The position numbers and the translations under genes were made by a program. Below are positions 42,256 through 50,221 of a stretch of 64,000 nt of DNA, one piece after another. Numbering within the stretch: position 1 is the first letter of the stretch; every line of letters starts with the position of its first letter. Under the pieces are notes generated by a model. That model was not told the DNA's origin and did not search any database. It saw only the letters and a list, made by a program, of their open reading frames with translations. The stretch is from an uncultured Sphingomonas sp. (GTDB lineage: Bacteria; Pseudomonadota; Alphaproteobacteria; Sphingomonadales; Sphingomonadaceae): contig NZ_CAKTFO010000004.1 of assembly GCF_934560975.1 (NCBI RefSeq), positions 144,462-208,461 on the forward strand, in the 5' to 3' direction.

Positions 42256-43182
42256 TCAAGCCGCGCCTGTCATGCGCCGTTCGCCATGCGCCGTTCGCAG
42301 CGCCTCCGCCAGCATCTGGAACTCCTTGTCGCGGGGCGATCCGTTGCGCCACACCAGCGCGATCCGCCGCGACGGATGGTCCGCCCGCAGCGGCCTGGCG
42401 ACCACGTCGGTATGGTCGAGGATGCCGGCATCCACCGCCATCTGCGGCAGCATGGTGACGCCCAGGCCGTTGTCGACCATCTGCACCAACGTGTGCAGCG
42501 ACGTGCCCATCATCGCCGCCTCTGCCCGCAATTCGGGACGGTTGCACGCGGCCAGCGCATGGTCCTTCAGGCAATGCCCATCCTCCAGCAGCAGCAGCTC
42601 GCTCTCCTGGATGGCGTCGGCCGGGACCGTTTCGGGCATCAGCGCCGCCTGCGCCTTGGGAAAGGCCAGCAGCAGGCGATCGTCGAACAAATCGGCATGT
42701 TCGATGTCGCCGCAGGAGAAGGGCAAGGCCAGCAGCACGCAATCCACATGTCCGCGATGCAACGATTCGCACGCCGCGCCTGACGTCTCCTCGCGCAGAT
42801 ACAATTTCAGTTCGGGATAGCTTTCGCGGATCTTGCCCAGCACGCGCGGCAGCAGGAACGGCGCGATGGTAGGAATCACACCCATCCGCAATTCACCCGA
42901 CAGCGGCTTGCCCGCCGCCCGCGCCAGGTTGGCGAGTTCCTCCGCCTCCCGCAGGACACGTTCGCCCTTGCCGGCAATCTTCAGGCCGAGCGGGGTGAAG
43001 CGCACCACCCGGCGGGTGCGCTCTACCAGGATCACGCCCAGCAGCGATTCGAGTTCACGCAGTCCGGCGGAAAGAGTGGACTGGGTCACGAAGCAGCTGT
43101 CGGCCGCCCGGCCGAAATGGCCCATGTCGCGCAACGCGACCAGATATTGGAGCTGTTTCAGCGTCGGTAGGTAGACCGCCAT
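42256..43182 (-). CDS. oxyR: Hydrogen-peroxide-inducible LysR regulator OxyR
   Basis: A protein of 308 residues. The N-terminal winged helix is MAVYLPTLKQLQYLVALRDMG... with GRAADSCFVTQSTLSAGLRE. The redox pair Cys204/Cys213 lies in LLLEDGHCLKDHALAAC, the exact layout of E. coli OxyR. Peroxide would form the disulfide and activate antioxidant promoters. The C-terminal tail after LRTAHG is altered by a 14-bp duplication. AAGGA before the ATG; an inverted repeat lies 29 bases upstream. No catalase or ahpC gene is adjacent. Confidence 0.93.
   Translation of the reverse strand: MAVYLPTLKQLQYLVALRDMGHFGRAADSCFVTQSTLSAGLRELESLLGVILVERTRRVVRFTPLGLKIAGKGERVLREAEELANLARAAGKPLSGELRMGVIPTIAPFLLPRVLGKIRESYPELKLYLREETSGAACESLHRGHVDCVLLALPFSCGDIEHADLFDDRLLLAFPKAQAALMPETVPADAIQESELLLLEDGHCLKDHALAACNRPELRAEAAMMGTSLHTLVQMVDNGLGVTMLPQMAVDAGILDHTDVVARPLRADHPSRRIALVWRNGSPRDKEFQMLAEALRTAHGERRMTGAA
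42271..42298. repeat. 14-bp perfect tandem duplication at the oxyR 3' end
   Basis: CATGCGCCGTTCGC occurs twice back to back (42271-42284 and 42285-42298). It lies within the last codons of oxyR. Because 14 is not a multiple of 3, one copy more or less would change the OxyR C terminus. Confidence 0.95.
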
Positions 43183-43210
43183 TCATCGTCCTTCTCGATC
43201 AACACAGGCA

Positions 43211-43232
43211 GACTAATCGTTTCGCGTTAGTC
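43211..43232 (-). promoter_or_regulatory. Inverted repeat GACTAA-N10-TTAGTC upstream of oxyR
   Basis: Perfect 6-bp arms separated by 10 bases, 29 bases before the oxyR ATG. LysR regulators often bind their own promoters at dyads of this size, so it may be an autoregulatory site. Confidence 0.4.
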
Positions 43233-43263
43233 TCGCCATCCCGCCTTAATCTCTGTGCCGCGT

Positions 43264-45051
43264 CTACAGATCCCCGCCAAGACGCCGCCGCCGCAGCCGG
43301 GGCTCGCGCGTGATCGCCGCCATTTCCATGATCTTGGCCCGCAACTCGGCGCGCTTCTCGTGGATGGAGGCGATCACCGGACCCACCGCCAGGCCAAGGT
43401 CCACCAGCACCACTTCCGACAATTGCAGGGAGGATTCGAGCGTTTCCGGCACCGCGTCGGTCGCGCCGGCGCGATACAGTTCGGCCGCATGGTTGGGATC
43501 GCGGGCGCGCGCCACGATGGTCAGAGCGGGGAATTGCGCGCGGATCAGTCGGGTCATGCGCACCACCTGCACCGGATCGTCCATGGTCAGGATCACGGCG
43601 GTGGCGCGCGCCAGATCCAGCTTGTCGATCATGCCCGGCCGCACGACATCCCCGAACGTCACGCTGTAGCCGCGCTTGCGGGCGCGGATGACCGTGTCGG
43701 CATCTGCATCCACCGCCAGATAGGGCAGGGCATGGGCCTGCAGCATCTGCGCCACCAGCCGGCCGACCCGACCAAAGCCGATGATGTAGGCGCGGTTGCC
43801 ATCGGCCGGCAGCAGGTCTTCGATCGAGCCCGCCGGCCTTTTCTCCACCCGCCGCGCAATGTCGCGTCCGACGCTCGCCAGCAAAGGCGTGATGGTCAGG
43901 CCGAGTGCCGTGACGATCTGCCAGAAGCCGGCCGTGGAGGGTGAAATCAGCTGCGCCTGTGCCGCCGCCGCCAGCACGATCAGGGTCGTTTCCGATGGGC
44001 TCGCCATCAGGATGCCGGTCTCCGTCGCCACCCCGCGCCGCGCCCCGCTGAAGCGCAGGATCGCGGCGGTGATCGATGCCTTCACCGCCACCACGCCGAC
44101 GACGGCGGTGGTCAGCGCCAGCCAGTCCGCGAACACCTCGCGCAGGTCCACGCCCATGCCGACTGTGATCAGGAACACGCCCAGCGCCAGCCCCTTGAAC
44201 GGCGCGGTGATCAGCTCGACCTCCGCATGATAGTCCGTTTCCGCGATCAGGATGCCCGCCAGCAGCGCGCCGACGATCGGCGACAGGCCCGCCGCCGCCG
44301 TGGCGATGGAGGCAAGGATCACCACCAGCAGGCTGGCGGCCAGGAACAGTTCCGGGCTCTTAGTCCGCGCCGCCTGCGCGAACAGGCGCGGCAGCAGCAG
44401 ACGGCCCAGCACCAGCATCGCGCCGATCGTCACCACCCCCAGCGCCAGCGTCCGCGCCAGCCCGTTCCACCCCGCCTGCTCTCCATAAGGGGCCAGCGCG
44501 CCGAGGATGAAGATGATCGGCACCAGCGCCAGATCCTCGAACAGTAGCATGGAGAAAGCGCGCCGCCCGACCGGGCTTTCGGTGCCGGCCATCGGCAGCA
44601 CCAAAGCGGTCGAGGACAAGGCCAGCGCCGCCCCCAGGCCCAATGACCCCGCCCAACTGAGGTCCAGCAGCAGCCGGAACGCCAGGCCGAGCACGACCGC
44701 CGATAGGATCAGCTCCGACGCGCCCAGCCCGAACACCATGTTGCGCATCGCCCACAGCCGCCGGAACGACAGTTCCAGCCCGATGGAGAACAGCAGCAGG
44801 ACGATGCCGAACTCCGCAAACGGCTCGATCGAGGCGGCGTCGGTGATGGTGAAATGGTAGAGCCACGGCGCCCGGTGGACGAGGCTGCCGAGCCCCGCCG
44901 GCCCGACCAGCAGCCCCACCACGATGAAGCCGATCACCGGATTGACGCGGAATCGCGCAAATGCCGGGATCACCAGCCCCGCCGCACCCAACACTACAAG
45001 CGTGTCGGAGAAAGCGGTGGAGTGAACGGGAAGGGCCATATCTTCCTTCAT
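43264..45051 (-). CDS. CPA2 monovalent cation:proton antiporter (KefB-like) with TrkA-N domain
   Basis: A protein of about 595 residues: around twelve membrane helices (FGIVLLLFSIGLELSFRRLW, AALALSSTALVLPMAGTESP, RRAFSMLLFEDLALVPIIF, GALLAGILIAETDYHAEVE) and a C-terminal RCK domain (YIIGFGRVGRLVAQML). It ends in a basic tail (EPRLRRRRLGGDL). Closest in pattern to KefB/KefC-type K+ efflux systems. The ATG at 45051 (MKEDM) or 45039 (MALPV, better-placed AAGGAAG) may be used. It is divergent from a second CPA2 gene with 113 bases between. Confidence 0.9.
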   Translation of the reverse strand: MKEDMALPVHSTAFSDTLVVLGAAGLVIPAFARFRVNPVIGFIVVGLLVGPAGLGSLVHRAPWLYHFTITDAASIEPFAEFGIVLLLFSIGLELSFRRLWAMRNMVFGLGASELILSAVVLGLAFRLLLDLSWAGSLGLGAALALSSTALVLPMAGTESPVGRRAFSMLLFEDLALVPIIFILGALAPYGEQAGWNGLARTLALGVVTIGAMLVLGRLLLPRLFAQAARTKSPELFLAASLLVVILASIATAAAGLSPIVGALLAGILIAETDYHAEVELITAPFKGLALGVFLITVGMGVDLREVFADWLALTTAVVGVVAVKASITAAILRFSGARRGVATETGILMASPSETTLIVLAAAAQAQLISPSTAGFWQIVTALGLTITPLLASVGRDIARRVEKRPAGSIEDLLPADGNRAYIIGFGRVGRLVAQMLQAHALPYLAVDADADTVIRARKRGYSVTFGDVVRPGMIDKLDLARATAVILTMDDPVQVVRMTRLIRAQFPALTIVARARDPNHAAELYRAGATDAVPETLESSLQLSEVVLVDLGLAVGPVIASIHEKRAELRAKIMEMAAITREPRLRRRRLGGDL

Positions 45052-45164
45052 TCCGGTTCCGCCGCGAAATGTCACCCCTTTGCCAACAAAGTCTTCCGTC
45101 GGCGGCATCCATCCGGGCCGCATCTGGTTGATCCCGTGGAGTTGAGCCAGGTTCGAGGAGGCAG

Positions 45165-46793
45165 ATGCCGCATCATACGCCGTTGATCGGCACCGTCGTC
45201 GTCGGCATCGTGCTGGCATTCCTGTTCGGCGCGGCCGCCGCCCGCCTGCGCCTGCCGCCGCTGGCCGGCTATCTGGTCGCCGGCGTCGCGGTCGGCCCGT
45301 TCACCCCGGGCTATGTCGCCGACCAGGGGCTTGCCAACGAACTGGCCGAACTCGGCGTGATCCTGCTCATGTTCGGGGTAGGGCTGCATTTCTCGATCAA
45401 GGATCTGCTCACGGTTCGCCGCATCGCCATACCGGGGGCGATCGTGCAGATCGGCGTGGCGACCCTGCTCGGCATGGGGCTGGCCGCGTGGCTCGGATGG
45501 TCGCTGTCGGCGGGCTTCGTGTTCGGCCTTGCCTTGTCGGTCGCCAGCACGGTGGTGCTGTTGCGCGCGCTGCAGGAATTGCGGCTGATCGACACGGATC
45601 GCGGCCGCATCGCGGTCGGCTGGCTGATCGTGGAGGATCTGGTGATGGTGCTCGCCCTCGTGCTGCTGCCGGCCATTGCCGGGGCGGCCGGCGGCAGCGG
45701 CCTGGCGCTCACGCTTGCCATCACCATCGGCAAGGTCGCGGCGTTTGTTGCGGTGATGCTGATCGTCGGCCGTCGCGTGATCCCGTGGATCCTCCACCTG
45801 ATCGCGCATAGCGGCTCGCGCGAGCTGTTTAGACTGTCGGTGTTGGCGATCGCGCTTGGGGTGGCATTCGGCGCGGCGATGCTGTTCGGCGTGTCGTTCG
45901 CGCTCGGCGCCTTCTTCGCGGGCATGATCCTGGCCGAAAGCCCGCTCAGTCAGCGCGCTGCCGAAGAGACACTGCCACTGCGGGACGCGTTCGCGGTTCT
46001 GTTCTTCGTGTCGGTGGGCATGTTGTTCAACCCGCACGTGGTGATGCAGGCACCATTGGCGCTGCTCGGCACCGTCGCAATCATCATCCTCGGCAAGTCG
46101 GTTGCCGCCTTTCTCATCGTCCGCATCTTCGGACGTGATCGCAAGACCGCACTGACCATCTCCGCCAGCCTCGCCCAGATTGGAGAGTTTTCCTTCATTC
46201 TCGCGACCTTGGGGGTAGGTCTTAAGCTCCTGCCTGATCAGGGACGCGACCTCATCCTGGCCGGCGCCATCCTGTCGATCCTGATCAATCCCTTGCTGTT
46301 CCGCCTCATCGACCGGATCGGCGCGGTGGTAGCGGACGGTGGAGACGGTCACGCCATCGGCGTGCGGCCCAGCGCGCCCATGCAGGGTCATGTGGTGATC
46401 GTTGGCTATGGCCGGGTCGGATCGCTCCTCGGCAAGGCGTTGATCGAAGCCAGGGAGCGGCTGGTGGTGATCGAGACGCAGCCCGATCGCGGCACGCTGC
46501 CCGACCCCGACGACAGGACGGAGATCGTGATCGGCAATGCCGCCCGCCGCGACACGCTGGATCGCGCCCGCATCGCTGACGCGCGCCTGCTGTTCGTCGC
46601 CATCCCGCAGGCGTTCGAGGCGGGGCAGATCGTCGAACAGGCCCGCGCCCGCAACCCGGGTCTCCGCATCGTCGCCCGCGCCCATGCCGACGAGGAGGTC
46701 ACCCATCTCGAACGGCGCGGCAGCGATGCCGTCATCATGGGCGAGCGCGAAGTGGCCCGCCGCATGACCGAGGAGGCGCTGACCGGCATCTAA
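45165..46793 (+). CDS. CPA2 cation:proton antiporter, YbaL-like
   Basis: A protein of 542 residues. N-terminal helices contain LPPLAGYLVAGVAVGPFTPG and LGVILLMFGVGLHFSIKDL; the later ASTVVLLRALQELRLIDTD and FGVSFALGAFFAGMILAESP match YbaL rather than KefB/C. A TrkA-N domain (VVIVGYGRVGSLLGKAL) closes it. RCK domains of this sort respond to nucleotides. The ribosome site GAGGAGG is within 10 bases of the ATG. Followed by a 12-bp hairpin. Confidence 0.92.
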   Translation: MPHHTPLIGTVVVGIVLAFLFGAAAARLRLPPLAGYLVAGVAVGPFTPGYVADQGLANELAELGVILLMFGVGLHFSIKDLLTVRRIAIPGAIVQIGVATLLGMGLAAWLGWSLSAGFVFGLALSVASTVVLLRALQELRLIDTDRGRIAVGWLIVEDLVMVLALVLLPAIAGAAGGSGLALTLAITIGKVAAFVAVMLIVGRRVIPWILHLIAHSGSRELFRLSVLAIALGVAFGAAMLFGVSFALGAFFAGMILAESPLSQRAAEETLPLRDAFAVLFFVSVGMLFNPHVVMQAPLALLGTVAIIILGKSVAAFLIVRIFGRDRKTALTISASLAQIGEFSFILATLGVGLKLLPDQGRDLILAGAILSILINPLLFRLIDRIGAVVADGGDGHAIGVRPSAPMQGHVVIVGYGRVGSLLGKALIEARERLVVIETQPDRGTLPDPDDRTEIVIGNAARRDTLDRARIADARLLFVAIPQAFEAGQIVEQARARNPGLRIVARAHADEEVTHLERRGSDAVIMGEREVARRMTEEALTGI

Positions 46794-46813
46794 CCCACTG
46801 CGTCCGAACGAAA

Positions 46814-46858
46814 GCGGCCCTTGCAAGCATCGGACATGCCGTCACCTGCAAGGGCCGC
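46814..46858. terminator. 12-bp perfect inverted repeat between the antiporter and icd
   Basis: GCGGCCCTTGCA and TGCAAGGGCCGC flank a 21-base loop in the 104-base gap between convergent genes. No U tract, but likely a shared transcript end. A shorter CCGGC-tcac-GCCGG hairpin follows. Confidence 0.6.
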
Positions 46859-46897
46859 GCGGACCGGCTCACGCCGGCCCTGAGTTGAAGGCTTCTA

Positions 46898-48118
46898 TCA
46901 GCCCCAGTTGGCCATCTTCTTCTCAAGGTTGAGACGAACCGCTTCGAAGAACTGCTCGGTCGTCATCCACGCCTGGTCCGGGCCGATCAGGATGGCGAGG
47001 TCCTTGGTCATCGCGCCGCTCTCGACCGTCTCGATGCAGACCTTTTCCAGCTCTTCGGCGAAGCGGGTCACGTCCGGCGTGCCGTCGAACCGGCCACGGA
47101 ACTTGAGGCCGCCGGTCCAGGCGAAGATCGACGCGATCGGGTTGGTCGACGTCGCCTTGCCCTGCTGGTGCTGGCGATAGTGGCGGGTCACGGTGCCGTG
47201 CGCCGCCTCCGCCTCGATCGTCTTGCCGTCCGGGGTCATCAGCACCGACGTCATCAGGCCGAGCGAGCCGAAGCCCTGCGCCACCTGGTCCGACTGCACG
47301 TCGCCGTCATAATTCTTGCAGGCCCACACGAACTCGCCATGCCACTTGAGCGCGGAGGCGACCATGTCGTCGATCAGGCGATGCTGATATTCGATGCCGG
47401 CGGCCTGGAACTGGTCCTTGAATTCGCTGGCGAACACCTCTTCGAAGATGTCCTTGAAGCGGCCGTCATAGGCCTTCAGGATCGTGTTCTTGGTCGACAG
47501 GTAGACCGGCCAGCCACGGCCCAGGCCATAGTTCATGCTGGCGCGGGCGAAGTCGCGGATCGACTCGTCCAGATTGTACATGCCCATCGCGACGCCGGCC
47601 GCGGGGAAGTCGAACACCTCCTCCTCGATCACCCGGCCATCGTCGCCCTGCCACTTCATGGTCAGCTTGCCCTTGCCGGGCACCTTGAAGTCGGTCGCCT
47701 TGTACTGGTCGCCGAATGCATGGCGGCCGACCACGATCGGCTTGGTCCAGCCGGGGATCAGGCGCGGGACATTGGAAATCACGATCGGCTCGCGGAAGAC
47801 CACGCCGCCCAGGATGTTGCGGATCGTGCCGTTGGGCGACTTCCACATCTTCTTGAGGCCGAATTCCTCGACGCGCGCCTCGTCCGGCGTGATGGTGGCG
47901 CACTTTACGCCCACGCCATATTTCTGGATCGCCTTGGCGCTGTCGACCGTGATCCTGTCCTCGGTCTCGTCGCGCTTCTCGATGCCGAGATCATAATAAT
48001 CGAGGTCGATGTCGAGATAGGGCTGGATCAGCCGCTCACGGATCCAGGCCCAGATGATCCGCGTCATCTCGTCGCCGTCGATCTCCACGACCGGAGTCTT
48101 GACCTTGATCTTCGCCAT
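46898..48118 (-). CDS. icd: NADP-dependent isocitrate dehydrogenase
   Basis: A protein of 406 residues of the dimeric type II class seen in alphaproteobacteria and mitochondria. Start MAKIKVKTPVVEIDGDEMTR; KSPNGTIRNILGG is the substrate loop; ACKNYDGDVQSDQVAQGFGSL carries metal ligands; and EAAHGTVTRHYRQHQQG contacts NADP. It makes 2-oxoglutarate and NADPH in the TCA cycle. Divergent from psd with 113 bases between. Confidence 0.97.
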   Translation of the reverse strand: MAKIKVKTPVVEIDGDEMTRIIWAWIRERLIQPYLDIDLDYYDLGIEKRDETEDRITVDSAKAIQKYGVGVKCATITPDEARVEEFGLKKMWKSPNGTIRNILGGVVFREPIVISNVPRLIPGWTKPIVVGRHAFGDQYKATDFKVPGKGKLTMKWQGDDGRVIEEEVFDFPAAGVAMGMYNLDESIRDFARASMNYGLGRGWPVYLSTKNTILKAYDGRFKDIFEEVFASEFKDQFQAAGIEYQHRLIDDMVASALKWHGEFVWACKNYDGDVQSDQVAQGFGSLGLMTSVLMTPDGKTIEAEAAHGTVTRHYRQHQQGKATSTNPIASIFAWTGGLKFRGRFDGTPDVTRFAEELEKVCIETVESGAMTKDLAILIGPDQAWMTTEQFFEAVRLNLEKKMANWG

Positions 48119-48195
48119 GCGCGCATGCCCTCATCGTTGGAGTTTGCCGGTCTCCTACGGCGGCCCTTTTCAGGTGGCAACCATCGCGGGCAAGA

Positions 48196-48224
48196 TTGTC
48201 AGCCCGGATCGCTGCCCCTAGAAC
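48196..48224 (+). promoter_or_regulatory. Predicted psd promoter, leaderless
   Basis: TTGTCAG (48196-48202), a 14-base spacer, and CCTAGAAC (48217-48224), 7 of 8 positions of the Caulobacter GCTANAWC box as remembered. Transcription would start at about 48230-48232, at the psd ATG itself. No Shine-Dalgarno precedes the gene, consistent with a leaderless message. Confidence 0.45.
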
Positions 48225-48231
48225 GCAGCGC

Positions 48232-48966
48232 ATGAGCTCCCTGGAAAACCGGCCCGAAACGACCCCCAGCGCCAAGTGGCGGTGGCCCTCCGTCCATCCC
48301 GAAGGGCGCAAGTTCGCCCTGATCGCGGCGGGCATCACCTTGCTCCTGTTCCTGCTGGGCGTGGCCCCGCTCGGATGGATCATGGTGGGTATCACCATCT
48401 GGGTCGCCGCCTTTTTCCGCGATCCGATCCGCAGCGTGCCGATCGGGCAGGGGCTGGTGGTTGCCCCCGCCGACGGGCTGGTCACCATGATCCAGGAGGT
48501 CATGCCCCCGCGCGAGCTGACCGGGGAAGGGGCCTTGGCCGCCACGCCGTGCCTGCGCGTGTCGATCTTCATGAGCGTGTTCGACGTCCACATCAATCGC
48601 GCGCCGATCGCGGGCACCATCACCCGGGTGGTCTACATCGCCGGCAAGTTCCTCAATGCCAGCCTCGACAAGGCGAGCGAGGATAATGAGCGGCAGCATT
48701 TCCTGGTCGTCGGCCATGACGGCACCCAGATCGGCTTCACCCAGATTGCCGGCCTGGTGGCGCGGCGCATCGTGCCGTTCGTCAAGACCGGCGACATGGT
48801 CGGCGTCGGCCAGCGTGTCGGCCTGATCCGCTTCGGCAGCCGGGTCGACGTCTATCTGCCGGCTGGCACCGCGGCCAAGGTCACGCTCGGCCAACGTTCC
48901 ATTGCCGGCGAGACGATCCTCGCCCGCATCGGGGACGGGGAGCGTGTGACCGGGGTGGCCCAATGA
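48232..48966 (+). CDS. psd: Phosphatidylserine decarboxylase (short, soluble-domain type)
   Basis: A proenzyme of 244 residues; one or two hydrophobic helices (AAGITLLLFLLGVAPLGWIM) then the decarboxylase domain with PADGLVTMIQEV, FMSVFDVHINRAPIAG and the self-cleavage site Gly202-Ser203 in RFGSRVDVY. Cleavage creates the pyruvoyl group. It makes phosphatidylethanolamine in the inner membrane. Its end overlaps pssA by 4 bases, so the last two steps of PE synthesis are co-translated. Confidence 0.95.
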   Translation: MSSLENRPETTPSAKWRWPSVHPEGRKFALIAAGITLLLFLLGVAPLGWIMVGITIWVAAFFRDPIRSVPIGQGLVVAPADGLVTMIQEVMPPRELTGEGALAATPCLRVSIFMSVFDVHINRAPIAGTITRVVYIAGKFLNASLDKASEDNERQHFLVVGHDGTQIGFTQIAGLVARRIVPFVKTGDMVGVGQRVGLIRFGSRVDVYLPAGTAAKVTLGQRSIAGETILARIGDGERVTGVAQ

Positions 48967-49781
48967 CCACGCCCGGCAATCAGACGCCCGGCGCGAAGCC
49001 GTCCCGCATCGCCCGCGGCATTCCGCTGCGGACGGTGATGCCCAATGCCGTCACGGCGCTGGCGCTCTGTTTCGGCCTGACCGGCGTGCGCTTCGCCATT
49101 TCGGGCGAATGGGACAAAGCGGTCGGCGCGATCATGGTCGCCGGCATTCTCGATGGTCTCGACGGACGGGTCGCCCGGCTGCTGCGCGCCGAAAGCCGGT
49201 TCGGGGCGGAACTGGATTCGCTGTCCGACGTGATCGCGTTCGGTGTGTCACCCGCCGTGATCCTGTATCTCTGGTCGCTGTCGTTCGTACCCAAATATGG
49301 CTGGGTGATCGCGCTCGCCCATGCCGTCTGCTGCGCGCTTCGCCTGGCGCGCTTCAATGCCCAGATCGATACGGAGACGCACCCGCGGAAGTCGGCTGGC
49401 TTCCTCACCGGCGTGCCAGCGCCTGCCGGGGCGGGCATGGCCTTGCTGCCGCTGATCGCGTGGCTGGCCCTGGGCGAGGCGGGATTGCCGCACATCCAGG
49501 CCGTGTTCCAGCGCACCTATCTCGTCGCGCCATGGACGATCCTGGTGGCGCTGCTGATGATTTCGGACCTTGCCACCTATGGCTGGAGTTCGTTCCGGCT
49601 GCGACGCGAGATGCGGTTGCCGGCCCTGCTGTTCATCGGCCTTGGCGGCGCGGCGTTGCTGACTGCGCCATGGGCCACGCTGGCCGTGCTGATCCTGCTC
49701 TATGCCGCCGCGATCCCGCTGGCCGTGCGTGGTTATGCCCGGGTCAAGCGACGGCGCGCAGCGGAGCGGATTGCGGCCTGA
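48963..49781 (+). CDS. pssA: CDP-diacylglycerol-serine O-phosphatidyltransferase
   Basis: A membrane enzyme of 272 residues that joins CDP-diacylglycerol and serine. The CDP-alcohol phosphotransferase motif is complete: DGLDGRVARLL followed by GAELDSLSD (Asp64, Gly65, Ala71, Arg72, Gly81, Asp85, Asp89). About eight hydrophobic helices. It supplies Psd and takes its substrate from CdsA (54.1 kb). Its 3' end overlaps the antisense small ORF by 38 bases. Confidence 0.95.
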   Translation: MTTPGNQTPGAKPSRIARGIPLRTVMPNAVTALALCFGLTGVRFAISGEWDKAVGAIMVAGILDGLDGRVARLLRAESRFGAELDSLSDVIAFGVSPAVILYLWSLSFVPKYGWVIALAHAVCCALRLARFNAQIDTETHPRKSAGFLTGVPAPAGAGMALLPLIAWLALGEAGLPHIQAVFQRTYLVAPWTILVALLMISDLATYGWSSFRLRREMRLPALLFIGLGGAALLTAPWATLAVLILLYAAAIPLAVRGYARVKRRRAAERIAA

Positions 49782-49974
49782 TCCGCACCACCCGGATCTG
49801 ACGTGCGAACATGACCGGCCGTAGACGCGGGGCAAGCGCCGTGGGCCGGGAACGGGGGATAACGCCAAGAGCGCGCATCATGAGGGCCCAGTCTTGCGAA
49901 AGGCTGGAGGCGATGACGCCTGCGCCCGTGGCAAGGAGGAAAAGCGAGGCGATCGTCGCAACCATTTGAAGCAT
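49744..49974 (-). CDS. Small membrane protein of unknown function (76 aa)
   Basis: A short ORF on the minus strand between pssA and rpsB. CGGAG lies about 9 bases before the ATG at 49974. The N terminus is a clear membrane helix (MLQMVATIASLFLLATGAG) followed by SSLSQDWALMMRALGVIP and a basic Pro/Arg-rich tail whose last dozen codons overlap pssA. The composition of the first half looks like real coding sequence. No family recognised. Confidence 0.5.
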   Translation of the reverse strand: MLQMVATIASLFLLATGAGVIASSLSQDWALMMRALGVIPRSRPTALAPRLRPVMFARQIRVVRIRPQSAPLRAVA

Positions 49975-50090
49975 CGAACAAACTCCGGGAAGGTTCCGGT
50001 GTCCAACAGGGACGAGGCCGAAACCGGTTCTGAAGGTGCTTGTTCCATATGTTCCTGTTTCGTTCTTTTGTCAAGGCCTGTGGTCTAGGC

Positions 50091-50118
50091 TTGTCTTCGT
50101 CGACAATCCTGCTAGAGG
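50091..50118 (+). promoter_or_regulatory. Predicted rpsB-tsf promoter
   Basis: TTGTCTT (50091-50097), 13 bases, GCTAGAGG (50111-50118), close to Caulobacter TTGACGS-N10-14-GCTANAWC as remembered. It lies in the 247-base gap before rpsB and predicts a leader of about 100 bases, enough room for S2 autoregulation as known in E. coli. Confidence 0.4.
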
Positions 50119-50221
50119 CGCGCTCATTCCGCATGCAGGGCATCATACCGGTGCCGCGTGGATCCTCACCGATCCGCCGGTCGCCGCCCTGCAGAGGTTC
50201 AACCGGGTTAGGAGAATCACC

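Noticed and set aside
45072..46826. 584-codon minus-strand frame over the YbaL-like gene
   Set aside because: Antisense, His/Gln/Asp/Arg-rich, and overlaps a well-supported antiporter gene.
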